A stretch of DNA of 64,000 bases, taken from contig NZ_CP061038.1 of NCBI RefSeq assembly GCF_014490665.1, positions 310,001 through 374,000 of the forward strand, in the 5' to 3' direction. The position numbers and the translations under genes were made by a program. This stretch comes from Sphingomonas alpina (GTDB lineage Bacteria; Pseudomonadota; Alphaproteobacteria; Sphingomonadales; Sphingomonadaceae). The notes beneath the pieces were generated by a model. That model had not been told where the DNA came from. It saw nothing but the letters and a program-made list of their open reading frames with translations, and searched no databases. This document shows, piece after piece, positions 37,179 to 45,840 of this stretch. Every line of letters begins with the position of its first letter. The first letter of the stretch is position 1.

Positions 37179-38243
37179 ATGCAGGTCGGAGTCTTCGTCC
37201 CCATCAACAATAATGGCTGGCTGATCAGCGAGAACGCGCCGCAATATATGCCGAGCTTCGATCTCAACAAGCAGATCGCCCAGAGCGCGGAGAAGCATGG
37301 GCTCGATTTCCTGCTCTCGATGATCAAGCTGCGCGGCTTTGGCGGCAAGACCGAATTCTGGGAATATGGCCTGGAAAGCTTCACGCTGATGGCCGGCCTC
37401 GCTGCGGTGACCGAGAAGATCAAGATCTACGCGACCTGCCCGACCCTGGTCATCCCGCCCGCCTTTGCCGCGCGGATGTGCAACACGATCGATTCGATCA
37501 GCCATGGGCGCTTCGGGCTGAACCTGATCACCGGGTGGCAACGGCCCGAATATAGCCAAATGGGTTTGTGGCCTGGCGATGAGCATTTCCGCAACCGCTA
37601 TCAGATGCTTGATGAATATGCTCAGATTCTCCGTGAGTTATGGGAAACCGGCCGAAGCGATCTGAAGGGCCAATATTACCAGATGGACGATTGTCTCGTC
37701 CGCCCCAAGCCCGAAGGTGATATGAAGATCATCTGTGCGGGCAGCTCGGACGAAGGGCTCGCCTTCTCGGCCAAATGGGCGGATTACGCTTTCTGCCTCG
37801 GCAAGGGCGTCAACACGCCGACCGCTTTCTCTTCGAACAATGCACGCCTCGCCGCTGCGACTGCGAAGACCGGACGCGACGTGTCGATCTTCGTGCTGGT
37901 GATGATCATCGCCGACGAAACCGACGAAGCGGCGATGGCGAAGTGGAAAAGCTATAATGACGGCGTCGATATCGACGCGATCTCCTGGCTCGCCGAACAG
38001 GGGGCGGCCGACAAGCACAACGCCTCCACCAATGTCCGCCAGCTCGCCGCACCGGAGGGTGCGGTCAATATCAACATGGGTACTTTGGTCGGCAGCTACA
38101 AAAGCGTCGCGCGAATGCTCGACGAGATGGCGGAAGTGCCCAATACCGGCGGTGTGCTGCTGACCTTCGACGATTTCGTCGAAGGAGTGGAGGCGTTCGG
38201 CACGCGGATTCAACCGCTGATGAAGAGCCGGAATAAGGGGTAG
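37179..38243 (+). CDS. rutA: Pyrimidine oxygenase RutA
   Basis: FMNH2-dependent luciferase-like monooxygenase that opens the uracil/thymine ring, 354 residues. Present are [29 protein letters not shown] at the N-terminus, [20 protein letters not shown], and [26 protein letters not shown] lies 8 bases upstream of the ATG. RutA needs reduced flavin, normally from RutF, which is not in the window. It closes the operon rutB-C-D-A. Confidence 0.96.
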   Translation: MQVGVFVPINNNGWLISENAPQYMPSFDLNKQIAQSAEKHGLDFLLSMIKLRGFGGKTEFWEYGLESFTLMAGLAAVTEKIKIYATCPTLVIPPAFAARMCNTIDSISHGRFGLNLITGWQRPEYSQMGLWPGDEHFRNRYQMLDEYAQILRELWETGRSDLKGQYYQMDDCLVRPKPEGDMKIICAGSSDEGLAFSAKWADYAFCLGKGVNTPTAFSSNNARLAAATAKTGRDVSIFVLVMIIADETDEAAMAKWKSYNDGVDIDAISWLAEQGAADKHNASTNVRQLAAPEGAVNINMGTLVGSYKSVARMLDEMAEVPNTGGVLLTFDDFVEGVEAFGTRIQPLMKSRNKG

Positions 38244-38303
38244 GCCCCCCGTCATCCATAGGGGCTTCCCTTTTTAAAAAGGGGCAGAGATGAGGAGCAA
38301 CCG

Positions 38304-39197
38304 ATGTCGATCTGGATCAAGCTATTGATCGTCATTGCTGTGATCGGATTGACCCTCGGCCTGGTCCTGTTCTTCGCCTCACCGCCGGCCGTGCTCAATT
38401 TCATCAATTCGCACACGCCCGGCGACAGCAACGCTGAAAAGGTCGCAAACGGCATCCCATATGGCGCGGAGCCGGCGCAGAAGCTCGATGTGTGGGCACC
38501 GAAGGACCGTGCCGAGGCAACTCCATTGCCCGTCGTGATCTTCTATTATGGCGGTGGCTGGGTGAAGGGGTCGCGCGGTGAATATGGCTTTGCCGGCCGC
38601 GCCTTTGCCGCGCAGGGCTTTATCGCGGTCGTCCCGGATTATCGGCTGGTGCCGGGCGTGCGCTTCCCGGTGTTCGTCCAGGACAGCGCGCTGGCGGTCA
38701 AATGGGTGCGTGACAATATCGCGCGCTATGGCGGCGATCCCAAGCGGATCACGCTGTCGGGACATTCGGCCGGCGCGTACAACGCGGCTATGGTCGCGCT
38801 CGACCGGCACTGGCTGGCCGATATCGGCGTCGATCCCGGCATCGTCCGCGCCGCCGCGTTGCTCGCGGGGCCCTATGACTTCTATCCGTTCGACAAGCCG
38901 CGCAGCATCGCTGCGATGAGCCATTGGCCGCGCCCGCTGGAAACTCAGCCGATCCAGTTCGCCCGCGCCGATGCTCCGCCCTTATGGCTCGCGGCGGGCA
39001 CGGCCGATGACGTGGTGCAGCCCTATAATGCCGAACACCTGGCAAGGAAGCTGCAAGGGCTGGGCGCGCCGGTGACGCTGCGGCTCTATCCCGGCAAGAG
39101 CCACAACGACCTGGTCATGGGTCTGTCAAAACCGTTTCGCGGCCGCGCGCCGACGCTGCGGGAAAGCAGTGATTTCCTGAAGGCGAATTCGCGCTAG
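38304..39197 (+). CDS. Membrane-anchored alpha/beta hydrolase (carboxylesterase type)
   Basis: A 297-residue enzyme with an N-terminal membrane anchor (LLIVIAVIGLTLGLVLFFA) and an esterase/HSL-like domain: the oxyanion motif YYGGGWVKGSRGEYGFAG, the nucleophile elbow LSGHSAGAYNAA, an Asp region LAAGTADDVVQPYNAE and the His in YPGKSHNDLV. Substrate unknown. It follows rutA in the same direction across a short palindrome (CCCTTTTTAAAAAGGGG) and may be co-transcribed. Confidence 0.85.
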   Translation: MSIWIKLLIVIAVIGLTLGLVLFFASPPAVLNFINSHTPGDSNAEKVANGIPYGAEPAQKLDVWAPKDRAEATPLPVVIFYYGGGWVKGSRGEYGFAGRAFAAQGFIAVVPDYRLVPGVRFPVFVQDSALAVKWVRDNIARYGGDPKRITLSGHSAGAYNAAMVALDRHWLADIGVDPGIVRAAALLAGPYDFYPFDKPRSIAAMSHWPRPLETQPIQFARADAPPLWLAAGTADDVVQPYNAEHLARKLQGLGAPVTLRLYPGKSHNDLVMGLSKPFRGRAPTLRESSDFLKANSR

Positions 39198-39285
39198 CTC
39201 GGCCTCGCCCGGACGCGATGGCCCCGGAAACGATTTTCCGAAAAACGATTCAATATCGAAACCGGTTCATGGCAGCACAGTGCCA

Positions 39286-39330
39286 GACGAAACGCGGTTG
39301 GGCGTTTCGTCCGCTCTTTCTCATGACTGG
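39286..39330 (+). other. Stem-loop with conserved CGCTCTTT-nn-CATGACTGG tail, copy 1
   Basis: A perfect 10-bp stem (GACGAAACGC at 39286-39295 with 39302-39311, loop GGTTGG) is followed at once by CGCTCTTTctCATGACTGG. The same tail follows a stem of different sequence at 45294-45343. Both lie within about 90 bases of a stop codon on the plus strand. Possibilities are a termination/3'-end element or a structured RNA. Confidence 0.5.
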
Positions 39331-39348
39331 AAATCTGCAATGCCGGTG

Positions 39349-39538
39349 CTGGCTGTTCCGGTGAAAACAGCCAGCATCGCTGGCTGTTACCTGGCTGTTA
39401 TGCTGGCTGATACCTGGCTGTTATTCGATAACAGCCAGCCATGCACAAATGATTGAAAATAAACCAAAATCTTGCCGAAAAATCCGACTTAACAGCCAGC
39501 AAAAAAACAGTTTCGCGATAACAGCCAGGAACAGCCAG
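39349..39538. repeat. Array of ten CTGGCTGTT / AACAGCCAG motifs
   Basis: Plus-orientation copies begin at 39349, 39380, 39391, 39403 (one mismatch, CTGGCTGAT) and 39414. Minus-orientation copies begin at 39366, 39430, 39491, 39520 and 39530. Four adjacent copies have 11-12 base periodicity. 39414-39438 is a perfect palindrome with 11-bp arms. An AT-rich stretch (39439-39490) splits the array. It lies between the 3' ends of convergent genes in a 395-base gap with no gene of its own. Confidence 0.75.
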
Positions 39539-39592
39539 CGAAGCGGTGCAAATGATGCAGGTAGAGCGCCGTGCGTCCGGCCGGACGTCGGC

Positions 39593-40783
39593 CTAGTTCG
39601 CCGACGCTGCCAGCTTGCTCGTGTCGATCGCGGCCACGGCCGCTTTCAGCGTCGCGATATCGGTGACATTGCCTTCGGCGGTGACAAGGAAGCGGCTCCC
39701 GGCCATGGTCTCATACTTGCCGCGCTTATCGGTGGTATCCCATTTCTCGGTCACCATTGCGCCGCCGACCATCTCGGTCTTTTCGTAACCGGTCGAGGTC
39801 TGCTTGCTCGACTGGACATTCAATGCCCCGCCGAGCGTCGCAAGCGATCCGAGCGCCGCCATATCGGCGACCGACAAGGTGAATTGCTGGTCGCCCGCGC
39901 TATACTTGCCTTCGGCCCGGCTGCCGCCGATGCCGGCCGCGCCGCCGCTGGTTGATTCCGTGTCGCCACGCGTAAAGCCGGCGACCGATGCCGGGAGCAG
40001 CGCCTGCAACGTGGCCGCTGGCACCGCGTTGGTCTTGCCGCTGGCGGCGTCGGCCTGCATCCGCGCGCCCGCAGCCTCCATCTTCTTGCTGGCTTCCTCG
40101 AGCTTGCCGAGATCGAGCTTGCCGACGCCGGGAACCTCCATGGTACCGCTCGTCGTTCCAGCACTGGCGCTGATCAATGGCCGAGCGACCTGTGAAGAAA
40201 TCGCCGCCGCAACCCCGCCAATGATGAGGTACACGACCACGGTAACCACCATGGTGACGATGACATAGGGCACGGCCTTATCGGCAGGCGCTTTCATCAG
40301 CTTCGGCAGGCCGATCCACAGCAGGTACAGGCTGTACAGGCCGAGCAGGCCGAGGAACGTGAGTGCCGGAACGATCTGGAATATACCGGCCAGCCAGCCC
40401 GCGGTCGCGCTGAATGCCGCGACCTTCAGCGCAGATACCGGATTCTTGGTCGCGCCGAAGCTTGGCGCGAGCGCATCGATGATCAGCGCCAGCACATAGG
40501 TGCCGGCCAGCGCCAATGCATAGCCGATCACCGCCGTGGTCAGCGCGCTGGTGATCGATGGGCGATAGGTGATGCCGAAAGCCCCATAGCCGAACACCAA
40601 TGATCCGATCAGCCCAGCCACCGGGCCGATTGCCGCGAGCGGCACCACCCAGCCGGTGAAGATGCCCTTGACCGTCATCGGCTCGCTGTCGATGCGGTCC
40701 CATTCCGCCGCCGGTGTCAGCAACAATCGCTTGATCCGGTTCACCATGCCTGCGGGTTCATTGTCTGGAAGCTGTGTCGCCAT
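39593..40783 (-). CDS. Yip1-domain integral membrane protein
   Basis: About 396 residues. Five hydrophobic segments span residues 40-215 (IFTGWVVPLAAIGPVAGLIG, AVIGYALALAGTYVLALIID, LAGIFQIVPALTFLGLLGLY, VIVTMVVTVVVYLIIGGVAA), preceded by MVNRIKRLLLTPAAEWDRI, the N-terminal signature of bacterial YIP1 proteins. A soluble C-terminal half of about 190 residues, rich in Ser/Gly/Thr, looks like a surface or periplasmic domain (SVADMAALGSLATLGGALNV). Function unknown. Divergent from hslV. Confidence 0.8.
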   Translation of the reverse strand: MATQLPDNEPAGMVNRIKRLLLTPAAEWDRIDSEPMTVKGIFTGWVVPLAAIGPVAGLIGSLVFGYGAFGITYRPSITSALTTAVIGYALALAGTYVLALIIDALAPSFGATKNPVSALKVAAFSATAGWLAGIFQIVPALTFLGLLGLYSLYLLWIGLPKLMKAPADKAVPYVIVTMVVTVVVYLIIGGVAAAISSQVARPLISASAGTTSGTMEVPGVGKLDLGKLEEASKKMEAAGARMQADAASGKTNAVPAATLQALLPASVAGFTRGDTESTSGGAAGIGGSRAEGKYSAGDQQFTLSVADMAALGSLATLGGALNVQSSKQTSTGYEKTEMVGGAMVTEKWDTTDKRGKYETMAGSRFLVTAEGNVTDIATLKAAVAAIDTSKLAASAN

Positions 40784-40796
40784 GATCGACCCCCTG

Positions 40797-40835
40797 TCGG
40801 TTTCATTCAAAACGTCGGTTTCATTCAAAACGTCG
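40797..40835. repeat. 18-bp perfect tandem duplication in the Yip1 gene leader
   Basis: The unit TCGGTTTCATTCAAAACG is present twice head to tail, just upstream of the Yip1-protein start and between it and hslV. Read through in frame it would encode a doubled DVLNET, but the ATG at 40783 lies inside it, so it is leader DNA. It may double a regulatory site. Boundaries are good to about one base. Confidence 0.7.
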
Positions 40836-40944
40836 GATTTTCCCAAAACAGATGCTATCGGCATTCCCGGCGAAAGATAGGATCAAGGCGACATTCGCGG
40901 CTTGTCGATTGCGCGAACGCCAAACGCCTCCCATATCCGCCGCC

Positions 40945-41493
40945 ATGAGCGATACCATGACGTGGCACGGCACGACAATTCTCTCCGTGCGCCGGAACGG
41001 CAAAGTCGTCGTCGCGGGCGATGGCCAGGTCTCGATGGGCCAGACCGTGATGAAACCCAATGCGAAGAAGGTCCGCCGCCTTGGCGACGGGTCGGTGATC
41101 GGCGGCTTTGCCGGTGCGACCGCCGATGCCTTCACCTTGTTCGAACGCCTCGAACGCAAGCTCGAACAGCATCATGGGCAATTGCTCCGTGCCGCGGTCG
41201 AACTGGCCAAGGACTGGCGCACCGACAAATATCTCCGCAACCTGGAGGCGATGATGATCGTCGCCGACAAGGAAGTGACGCTGATCCTGACCGGCAATGG
41301 CGATGTGCTTGAGCCGGAGGCCGGCGTCGCGGCGATCGGGTCGGGCGGCAACTATGCCCTCGCCGCCGCTCGCGCGCTGGTCGATTACGAACAGGATGCC
41401 GAGACGATCTGCCGCAAGGCGATGGCGATTGCGGCTGAGGTCTGCGTTTACACCAATGACCGGCTGACCGTGGAAACGCTGGAGACGGCCTGA
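40945..41493 (+). CDS. hslV: ATP-dependent protease subunit HslV
   Basis: Proteasome-like peptidase of 182 residues, forming a dodecamer capped by HslU. The catalytic Thr lies in [23 protein letters not shown] after an eight- or nine-residue propeptide, the normal alphaproteobacterial form. [17 protein letters not shown] and [17 protein letters not shown] follow. The ATG at 40945 fits the family start; upstream in-frame codons overlap the intergenic region. Probably heat-shock controlled, although no sigma-32 box is clear by eye. Confidence 0.96.
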   Translation: MSDTMTWHGTTILSVRRNGKVVVAGDGQVSMGQTVMKPNAKKVRRLGDGSVIGGFAGATADAFTLFERLERKLEQHHGQLLRAAVELAKDWRTDKYLRNLEAMMIVADKEVTLILTGNGDVLEPEAGVAAIGSGGNYALAAARALVDYEQDAETICRKAMAIAAEVCVYTNDRLTVETLETA

Positions 41494-41500
41494 TCTTCTT

Positions 41501-41610
41501 CCCCTCCCGCTTGCGGGAGGGGATTGAGGGGTGGGCTCCCGATCTCCCCCAACACTGACTTATCGGGTGAGCGCGAGCCCACCCCCGGCCCCTCCCGCCA
41601 GCGGGAGGGG
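41501..41610. repeat. Paired hairpins between hslV and hslU
   Basis: Two nearly identical stem-loops, CCCCTCCCGC-TT-GCGGGAGGGG (41501-41522) and CCCCTCCCGC-CA-GCGGGAGGGG (41589-41610), are enclosed with GTGGGCT/AGCCCAC arms. This is the usual two-hairpin layout of an intergenic repetitive palindrome. Inside an hslVU transcript it could change the protease to ATPase ratio. Confidence 0.85.
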
Positions 41611-41623
41611 AGAAGAGAGAAAA

Positions 41624-42919
41624 ATGAACGACGCACTGACACCCAAAGCCATTGTCGCCGCACTCGACGAGCACATCATCGGCCAGCGCGACGCCAAGCG
41701 CGCGGTTGCCGTCGCACTGCGCAACCGCTGGCGCCGCCAACGCCTCGGCGCCGATCTGCGCGACGAGGTTTCCCCCAAGAACATCCTGATGATCGGCCCC
41801 ACCGGTTGCGGCAAGACCGAGATCAGCCGCCGTCTCGCCAAGCTCGCCGATGCCCCGTTCATCAAGGTGGAGGCGACCAAGTTCACTGAAGTCGGCTATG
41901 TCGGCCGCGATGTGGAGCAGATCGCGCGCGACCTGGTCGAGGAGGCGGTACGGCTCGAAAAGGAACGCCGCCGCATCGCGGTAAAGGACAAGGCCGAAGA
42001 AGCGGCGATGGTCCGCCTGCTCGACGCACTGACCGGCAAGGGCGCCAGCGAGGCGACGCGCGAGGCGTTCCGCCAGCGCATGGCCGACGGGCATCTCGAC
42101 AATACCGAGATCGAGATTGAGCTCGAGGCGCAGGCGCAGATGCCGTTCGAAGTGCCCGGCCAGATGGGCATGATCAATTTGAGCGAGATGATGGGCAAGG
42201 CGCTGGGCGGCAATCAGCTCAAGCGCCGCAAGCTCACCGTGCCCAATGCATGGGAGAAGCTGGTCGAGGAAGAGGCCGACAAAAGGCTCGACCAGGAAGA
42301 GGTCAGCCGCACGGCGCTCGCCGATGCCGAGGCCAATGGCATCGTGTTCCTTGACGAGATCGACAAGATCGCGGTCAGCGAACAGCGCGGCGGGGCGAGC
42401 GTCAGCCGTGAGGGCGTGCAGCGCGACCTGTTGCCGCTGATCGAGGGCACCACGGTCGCGACCAAATATGGGCCGATGAAAACCGACCATATCCTGTTCA
42501 TCGCCAGCGGCGCTTTCCATGTCGCGAAGCCCAGCGACCTGCTGCCCGAACTGCAGGGCCGCCTGCCGATCCGGGTCGAGCTGAAGGCGCTGACCGAGGC
42601 GGATTTCGTCGCGATCCTGAGCGACACCAAAGCGTCGCTGCCGCAGCAATACAAGGCGCTGATCGCGACCGAGGGCGTGACCGTCAACTTCACCGAGGAC
42701 GGCATCGCCGCCGTCGCGAAGATCGCCGCGGAAGTGAATGGCGAGATCGAGAATATCGGTGCGCGCCGGCTGCAGACGGTGATGGAGAAACTGCTCGAGG
42801 AAGTGAGTTTCACCGCTGAGGATCGTGGTGGCGAGACCGTGGTGGTCGACGCCGCCTATGTCGAGAGCCAGCTGGCGAGCATCGCGCGCAATACGGATCT
42901 CAGCCGCTTCGTGCTTTGA
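41624..42919 (+). CDS. hslU: ATP-dependent protease ATPase subunit HslU
   Basis: AAA+ unfoldase, 431 residues, that feeds substrates to HslV. In order: the N-terminal [26 protein letters not shown], Walker A ([13 protein letters not shown]), the pore motif [10 protein letters not shown], the intermediate domain (about 110-240), Walker B ([11 protein letters not shown]), the sensor region, and the C-terminal tail [20 protein letters not shown], which docks into HslV. The ATG at 41624 is preceded by a GAGAGA-rich leader directly behind the hairpin repeat. Confidence 0.97.
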   Translation: MNDALTPKAIVAALDEHIIGQRDAKRAVAVALRNRWRRQRLGADLRDEVSPKNILMIGPTGCGKTEISRRLAKLADAPFIKVEATKFTEVGYVGRDVEQIARDLVEEAVRLEKERRRIAVKDKAEEAAMVRLLDALTGKGASEATREAFRQRMADGHLDNTEIEIELEAQAQMPFEVPGQMGMINLSEMMGKALGGNQLKRRKLTVPNAWEKLVEEEADKRLDQEEVSRTALADAEANGIVFLDEIDKIAVSEQRGGASVSREGVQRDLLPLIEGTTVATKYGPMKTDHILFIASGAFHVAKPSDLLPELQGRLPIRVELKALTEADFVAILSDTKASLPQQYKALIATEGVTVNFTEDGIAAVAKIAAEVNGEIENIGARRLQTVMEKLLEEVSFTAEDRGGETVVVDAAYVESQLASIARNTDLSRFVL

Positions 42920-42924
42920 GCTGC

Positions 42925-43025
42925 TCCCCGGCGAAGGCCGGGGCCCAGTTGAGGAACAAGTGGTAGTCAGGCGCCGGCCCTCATTACCTCTGCCATCGCA
43001 ACTGGGCCCCGGCCTTCGCCGGGGA
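42925..43025. repeat. Inverted repeat with perfect 27-bp arms, GGCCGGGGCC family
   Basis: Arms 42925-42951 and 42999-43025 are exact complements (core CCCCGGCGAAGGCCGGGGCC), loop 47 bases. Same family as 6907-7009. It starts 6 bases after the hslU stop and ends about 75 bases before the next gene, so it could serve as 3' structure for hslU. Confidence 0.88.
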
Positions 43026-43101
43026 ACATGTTTGTCAGCGGCGCTTCCGCTTTCCCGATCCCCACGCTAGCCTCCCGCAAATTCCGCATCGGGAGTCGTT
43101 C

Positions 43102-45219
43102 GTGAAGCATCCATTTGTCGCACTGAGTCTGGCCGCCGCCCTCACGTCCCCCGCCATCGCACAGGACGCATCCAAGCCCCCCGTCGCCGCGAAGAAGCCG
43201 CATGAGATCAAGGCGCCGTTCGGGGCCACCCGCCAGGACGACTATTATTGGCTGCGCGACGACACGCGCAAAAACCCTGACATGCTCGCCTATATCAAGG
43301 CCGAGAATGATTATGCCGACACCATCCTCGCGCCGACCAAGAAGCTGCAGGATACGATCTACAATGAGGTTATCGGGCGCATCAAACAGGATGACAGCTC
43401 GGTTCCTTATCTGAAGAACGGCTATTATTATTATACGCGCTTCGACACTGGCGCCGATTATCCGGTCGCCGCGCGGCGCAAGGGCAGCATGGACGCGCCG
43501 GAGGAAGTGCTGCTCGACCAGCCGAAGCTCGCGGCGGGCAAGGGCTTCTTCCAGACCGCCTCACGCACTGTCAGCCCCGACAACACACTGCTCGCCTGGG
43601 CCGAAGACACCGTGGGCCGGCGCCAATATGTGCTCAAGGTGAAGAATATCGCGACCGGCGAACTGCTCGCCGACACGGTTCCGAACGTCGAGGCCAATCT
43701 CGTCTGGGGCGACGACAACAGGACCATCTTCTATATCGAGAAGGACCCGATCACGCTGCTGAGCAAGCGGGTCAAGGCGCACGTCCTGGGTACGCCCGCC
43801 TCGGCCGATCGGCTGGTTTATGAGGAGAAGGACGACAGCTTCTATATGGGGCTGGGACGCACATCCGATGACGCTTATGTCTGCATCACGCTGCAAAGCA
43901 CGGTCAGCAACGAACAGCGCTGCGCCGGTGCCAAAGCGCCGACCGACTTTGCCGTCCTCGCGCCGCGCGAGCGCGACGTCCGCTACGATGCGGACCATAT
44001 CGATGGCCGCTGGATCGTGCGCACCGACTGGAAGGCGCCCAATTATCGTCTGATGACCGTCGCGGATGCGAAGGCCAACGGCACGCGCGCCGTCTGGGCC
44101 GATCTCGTACCGGTCGACCCGGCGGTCTTCATCGAAGGTTTCAAGCCGTTCCACGGTTTCCTGGCGATCGAGGAACGATCGGGCGGCAACAAAAGGCTGC
44201 GCATGCTCGCCAATGCCGGCAAGAGCAGCTTCGTCAACTCCGACGAGCCCGCCTATGCGATGGCGATCGACGTCAATGAGGAAACCGACACGCCCTGGCT
44301 GCGCTATACCTATAATTCGCTGACCACGCCGACCACCACCTATGAGGTGAATGCCACCACCGGCGAACGCCGCGTGCTCAAGGTGCAGCCCGTGCCGGGA
44401 TACGACGCGACCCGATATGTCACCGAACGCGTGTGGGTGCCGGCGCGCGACGGCACCAAAGTGCCGGTCAGCCTGGTCTATAAGAAAGGCTTTAAGAAGG
44501 ACGGCACCGCCGCGATGTTGCAATATGGCTATGGCAGCTATGGCGCGTCGATGGATCCGGGCTTCTCGATCCAGACCGTCAGCCTGCTCGATCGCGGCAT
44601 GGTCTATGCTCTGGCGCATATCCGCGGCGGACAGGAAATGGGCCGCAAATGGTATGACGACGGCCATTTGATGAACAAGAAGAACAGCTTCACCGACTTC
44701 ATCGATGTCACCCGCTACCTTGTCGCGCACAAATATGCCGCCAAGGGCCGGGTTGCCGCCCTGGGCGGTAGCGCCGGCGGGCTGCTGATGGGCGCGGTCG
44801 CCAATATGGCGCCGGGCGACTATCGCGCAATCGTCGCGCAGGTGCCGTTCGTTGATGTGGTGACGACGATGCTCGACGCCAGCATCCCGCTGACCACCAA
44901 CGAATATGACGAATGGGGCAATCCGGCGAAGAAGCCGGCCTATGATTATATGCTGAGCTATTCGCCCTATGACCAAGTCAAGGCACAGGCCTATCCGGCG
45001 TTGTTCGTGGGCACCGGCCTGTGGGATTCGCAGGTGCAATATTATGAACCGGCGAAATGGGTCGCAAAGCTGCGCGCAACTGCCACAAGCACATATCCGC
45101 TGGTGTTCCGCACCAATATGGAGGCTGGGCATGGCGGCAAATCCGGCCGCTTCCAGCGCTATCGCGACTCCGCCGAATATAATGCGTTCATGCTCACCCA
45201 GCTGGGCGTGACGCCTTAG
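43102..45219 (+). CDS. Exported oligopeptidase B-like S9A peptidase
   Basis: Serine peptidase of 705 residues with a signal peptide (VALSLAAALTSPAIAQ). The N-terminal PHEIKAPFGATRQDDYYWLRDDTR is the oligopeptidase B/prolyl oligopeptidase hallmark. A beta-propeller follows, and then the catalytic domain: AHIRGGQEMGRKWYDDGH, the nucleophile in ALGGSAGGLLMGAV, and the His in MEAGHGGKSGRF. The GTG start at 43102 has GGGAG six bases upstream. Export is unusual against the cytoplasmic E. coli PtrB, but common in this group. Monocistronic. Confidence 0.92.
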   Translation: MKHPFVALSLAAALTSPAIAQDASKPPVAAKKPHEIKAPFGATRQDDYYWLRDDTRKNPDMLAYIKAENDYADTILAPTKKLQDTIYNEVIGRIKQDDSSVPYLKNGYYYYTRFDTGADYPVAARRKGSMDAPEEVLLDQPKLAAGKGFFQTASRTVSPDNTLLAWAEDTVGRRQYVLKVKNIATGELLADTVPNVEANLVWGDDNRTIFYIEKDPITLLSKRVKAHVLGTPASADRLVYEEKDDSFYMGLGRTSDDAYVCITLQSTVSNEQRCAGAKAPTDFAVLAPRERDVRYDADHIDGRWIVRTDWKAPNYRLMTVADAKANGTRAVWADLVPVDPAVFIEGFKPFHGFLAIEERSGGNKRLRMLANAGKSSFVNSDEPAYAMAIDVNEETDTPWLRYTYNSLTTPTTTYEVNATTGERRVLKVQPVPGYDATRYVTERVWVPARDGTKVPVSLVYKKGFKKDGTAAMLQYGYGSYGASMDPGFSIQTVSLLDRGMVYALAHIRGGQEMGRKWYDDGHLMNKKNSFTDFIDVTRYLVAHKYAAKGRVAALGGSAGGLLMGAVANMAPGDYRAIVAQVPFVDVVTTMLDASIPLTTNEYDEWGNPAKKPAYDYMLSYSPYDQVKAQAYPALFVGTGLWDSQVQYYEPAKWVAKLRATATSTYPLVFRTNMEAGHGGKSGRFQRYRDSAEYNAFMLTQLGVTP

Positions 45220-45293
45220 GATCGGTCGACATTCAGCGATGGGCGCGTTGAGCCGATGCTGATTCGGCGCGGTCATGAATCATGAAAGGTGGT

Positions 45294-45343
45294 GGCGGGC
45301 GAGAGGCCATGCGGTCTCCCGCCCCGCTCTTTGACATGACTGG
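45294..45343 (+). other. Stem-loop with conserved CGCTCTTT-nn-CATGACTGG tail, copy 2
   Basis: GGCGG/CCGCC and GAGA/TCTC pair with a two-base bulge around a GGCCATGCGG loop, then CGCTCTTTgaCATGACTGG follows. The tail matches copy 1 at 39312-39330 except two bases, while the stem sequence is unrelated. It lies 75 bases after the oligopeptidase stop. GGTCGACATTCAG at 45224-45236, just after the stop, recurs after the GMC gene at 60919. Confidence 0.5.
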
Positions 45344-45405
45344 AAAAAACCTCGTCCTGCTCGCCGACTGTTTCAGCGGCCCAGCCCGACTGAATGGCGA
45401 TGGCG

Positions 45406-45795
45406 CTAATTCCCGGGTTTCTCATAGGGCACGAAATCGCCGAGCCGGCATGTCGGGCCGCGAATGCCTGAACTGCGATCGACCATATCGAATGTGTCGC
45501 CCCTGCAGACCTGGCTGCCGAACAGTTTGAATACCGGAATGCTGTCGGACCTCATGCCCGAACAGGCATAGGCCAGGGTGTTGACCCAGTAACGCCGCTC
45601 GGACTGGCGATACACCAGTGTGCGGTCGCCGATGAATTGCGGACTGCCGAGCTGAATATCGTCCAGGCACTGCTTCGGCGCGCCGGCAACGCGGCCGGCC
45701 AGCGTCTTGGCGAGTTCGGCGTCACTCTCCGCGCGGCTATCGGCGGTGGTAGCGCAGGCAACCAGCGCTAGTGGGGCGAGCAACAAGATACGCAT
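45406..45795 (-). CDS. Small hypothetical lipoprotein
   Basis: A 129-residue protein with signal peptide and lipobox (LLAPLALVAC), then a soluble domain with paired Cys (GAPKQCLDDI, AYACSGMRS, SQVCRGDTF, GPTCRLGDF) that probably form disulfides. ATG 45795 is taken because GGAG lies seven bases upstream; ATG 45801 is too close. No family recognised. It faces the oligopeptidase gene across a 186-base gap. Confidence 0.7.
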   Translation of the reverse strand: MRILLLAPLALVACATTADSRAESDAELAKTLAGRVAGAPKQCLDDIQLGSPQFIGDRTLVYRQSERRYWVNTLAYACSGMRSDSIPVFKLFGSQVCRGDTFDMVDRSSGIRGPTCRLGDFVPYEKPGN

Positions 45796-45840
45796 GGCCA
45801 TTCTCCGTGACTCCGATTGCCCCGGCCCGTCATAGCAGAA

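Noticed and set aside
39349..39538. CRISPR array
   Set aside because: The units are 9 bp, in both orientations, with irregular spacing and no unique spacers of 25-40 bases or cas genes.
39349..39538. Plasmid or chromosomal replication origin
   Set aside because: No rep or parAB gene and no clear DnaA box were seen. Kept only as a possible protein-loading site.
45282..45530. Small plus-strand gene of 82 codons after the oligopeptidase
   Set aside because: It runs through the stem-loop element and antisense to a lipoprotein gene, with no recognisable content.
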